A stretch of DNA of 64,000 nucleotides from contig NZ_CP007174.1 of NCBI RefSeq assembly GCF_000730285.1, forward strand, positions 248,001-312,000, read 5' to 3'. The notes under the pieces are model-generated. The model did not search any database. It was not told the DNA's origin and saw only the letters and a list, made by a program, of their open reading frames with translations. This stretch comes from Candidatus Nitrososphaera evergladensis SR1 (GTDB lineage Archaea; Thermoproteota; Nitrososphaeria; Nitrososphaerales; Nitrososphaeraceae). Of this stretch, positions 63,041-64,000 are shown piece after piece. Numbering within the stretch: position 1 is the first letter of the stretch; the number at the start of each line of letters is the position of its first letter. The position numbers and the translations under genes are program-made.

Positions 63041-64000
63041 ATGCAAAAAAGCACAAGCTCGAATTATAATAACGAAAAACTAAACCCTTTTCCCTTCTAT
63101 TCTGTCATGCGAAAGAACAACCCCGTTGAATACAATGAAAAAGCCGACGTGTGGAACGTCTACAGGTACGACGACATAAAAAAGATACTTACCAACTACG
63201 TGGACTTTTCCTCCGACTTTACAAAGGCAGCGACCCGATTTCAAGACGAGCCTTTTAGGCGCTCTCTCTTGTCATCCGATCCTCCGGTGCACAGACACCT
63301 GCGCAGCACGATTTCATCGGCGTTTAGCACTACCACCATTGAGAGGCTGGAGCCCAGAATCCGGGAAATTGCAAATGACATGATAGACAAGGTGATTGAA
63401 AAGGGCTCGACGGACCTTGTGCGGGACTTTTCGTACCCGCTGCCAGTGACTGTGATAGCTGAATTGCTTGGCATACCGGCCAAGGATCGGGACCTCTTCA
63501 AGAGATGGGCTGATGAGCTGCTAAAATCAATAGACGAAGCTGTAGAAACAGGCAATCCCCGGAGAAATAATGACAAGCTACAAAAGCTGCAGAAGGAAAT
63601 GGACGATTATTTTCTTAAGGTGATTGCTGAAAAGAGGAAAAAGCCGGGGCAGGACCTTGTAACGCAACTTATTAACGCGGAAACCGACAATAAGAAACTC
63701 TCCCAGGACGACATACTGAGTTTCTGCGCCTTGCTCTTGCAGGCAGGGCACTTGACGACTGTAAACCTCATAAACAACTGCGTATGGTCGCTCTTGGAAC
63801 ATCCCAAACAACTGGCGCGGCTAAAGAGCAACCCTTCATCGTCATCACCATCATCATCCTCGTCTTCTCTGCTGACGTCTGCAATCGAGGAAACACTGCG
63901 CTACCGCTCTCCGGTTCAAGCTCTGGTTCGGTTTACCACAAAAGATGTACAAGTTGGTGGCAAGGCCATAAAATCTGGCCAAAGGGTTATCACATGGATA
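63041..64000 (+). CDS. Cytochrome P450 (3' end cut by window)
   Basis: A heme monooxygenase. Visible elements: NPFPFYSVMRKNNPVEY at the N-terminus, FSSDF, HRHLRSTISSAFS (helix C), GIPAKDRDLFKRW, the I-helix LLLQAGHLTTVNLI where Gly-His takes the usual Gly-x-Asp/Glu place, and the K-helix E-x-x-R in EETLRYRSPV. The heme Cys lies beyond the window. A Ser-rich insertion lies before the K-helix. I chose ATG 63041; an in-frame ATG at 63023 adds six residues. No redox partner is visible here. Confidence 0.93.
   Translation, partial: MQKSTSSNYNNEKLNPFPFYSVMRKNNPVEYNEKADVWNVYRYDDIKKILTNYVDFSSDFTKAATRFQDEPFRRSLLSSDPPVHRHLRSTISSAFSTTTIERLEPRIREIANDMIDKVIEKGSTDLVRDFSYPLPVTVIAELLGIPAKDRDLFKRWADELLKSIDEAVETGNPRRNNDKLQKLQKEMDDYFLKVIAEKRKKPGQDLVTQLINAETDNKKLSQDDILSFCALLLQAGHLTTVNLINNCVWSLLEHPKQLARLKSNPSSSSPSSSSSSLLTSAIEETLRYRSPVQALVRFTTKDVQVGGKAIKSGQRVITWI

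Overview
The window reads as chromosomal DNA from an ammonia-oxidising archaeon of the Nitrososphaerales (Thaumarchaeota). The evidence is a group II chaperonin, a two-AAA Cdc48, a NirK-like copper oxidase with a fused plastocyanin domain, a secreted blue copper protein, histidine kinases with thaumarchaeal PLD-like sensor halves, many small zinc-ribbon proteins, secreted proteins rich in Asn, Ser and Thr, and TATA-type promoters. The genus (Nitrososphaera-like) is inference. No amo genes, rRNA or convincing tRNA were seen. Coding density is low, and many intergenic stretches carry CT microsatellites.

Layout. 0-12 kb: an unknown 585-aa protein, an orphan ParB, and a minus-strand glycan operon (short nucleotide-sugar dehydrogenase, NodB-like deacetylase, NodC/hyaluronan-synthase-like GT2, tiny C2H2 protein), then a large secreted deacetylase with chitobiase-type repeats. 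12-17 kb: copper proteins. 17-28 kb: small zinc proteins, lipase, DUF202 protein, an RHH-like regulator, and a divergent pair of small genes, here called X and Y. 28-36 kb: secreted charged protein, surface protein with an ArsR regulator, a collapsed histidine kinase pseudogene, and a signalling cluster (X-like protein, roadblock-like protein, kinase). 36-42 kb: gene-poor island with an intact IS481-type element and many copies of a CCCGCG/CGCGGG hairpin repeat. 43-50 kb: proteostasis block (Lon-like protease, zinc protein, Cdc48, Hsp20, winged-helix regulator, thermosome). 50-53 kb: response regulator with Lrp-type regulator, and helical and membrane proteins. 54-58 kb: a second RHH/Y/X set in which X is fused to a receiver domain. 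58-64 kb: PepSY protein, unknown protein with a coupled small ORF, sensor kinase, zinc protein, and a cytochrome P450 cut by the window end.

How the genes work together. The 4-7.4 kb operon probably makes and modifies an extracellular polysaccharide from an oxidised nucleotide sugar, and the 798-aa deacetylase may act on it outside the cell. The 43-50 kb block gathers refolding, holding, unfolding and proteolysis, with a 21-bp palindrome at the hsp20 promoter as the likely operator of the adjacent regulator. The strongest candidate for an undescribed system is the duplicated X/Y/RHH module: two loci 30 kb apart hold paralogues of the same three families, X and Y are divergent in both, and in one locus X is joined to a receiver domain, which ties it to phosphorelay signalling. 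A second candidate is the hairpin repeat family. Several very short genes (C2H2 fingers, a 26-aa membrane peptide, a 47-aa Lys/Ala-rich protein, a 42-aa coupled ORF) were found by reading the gaps directly.
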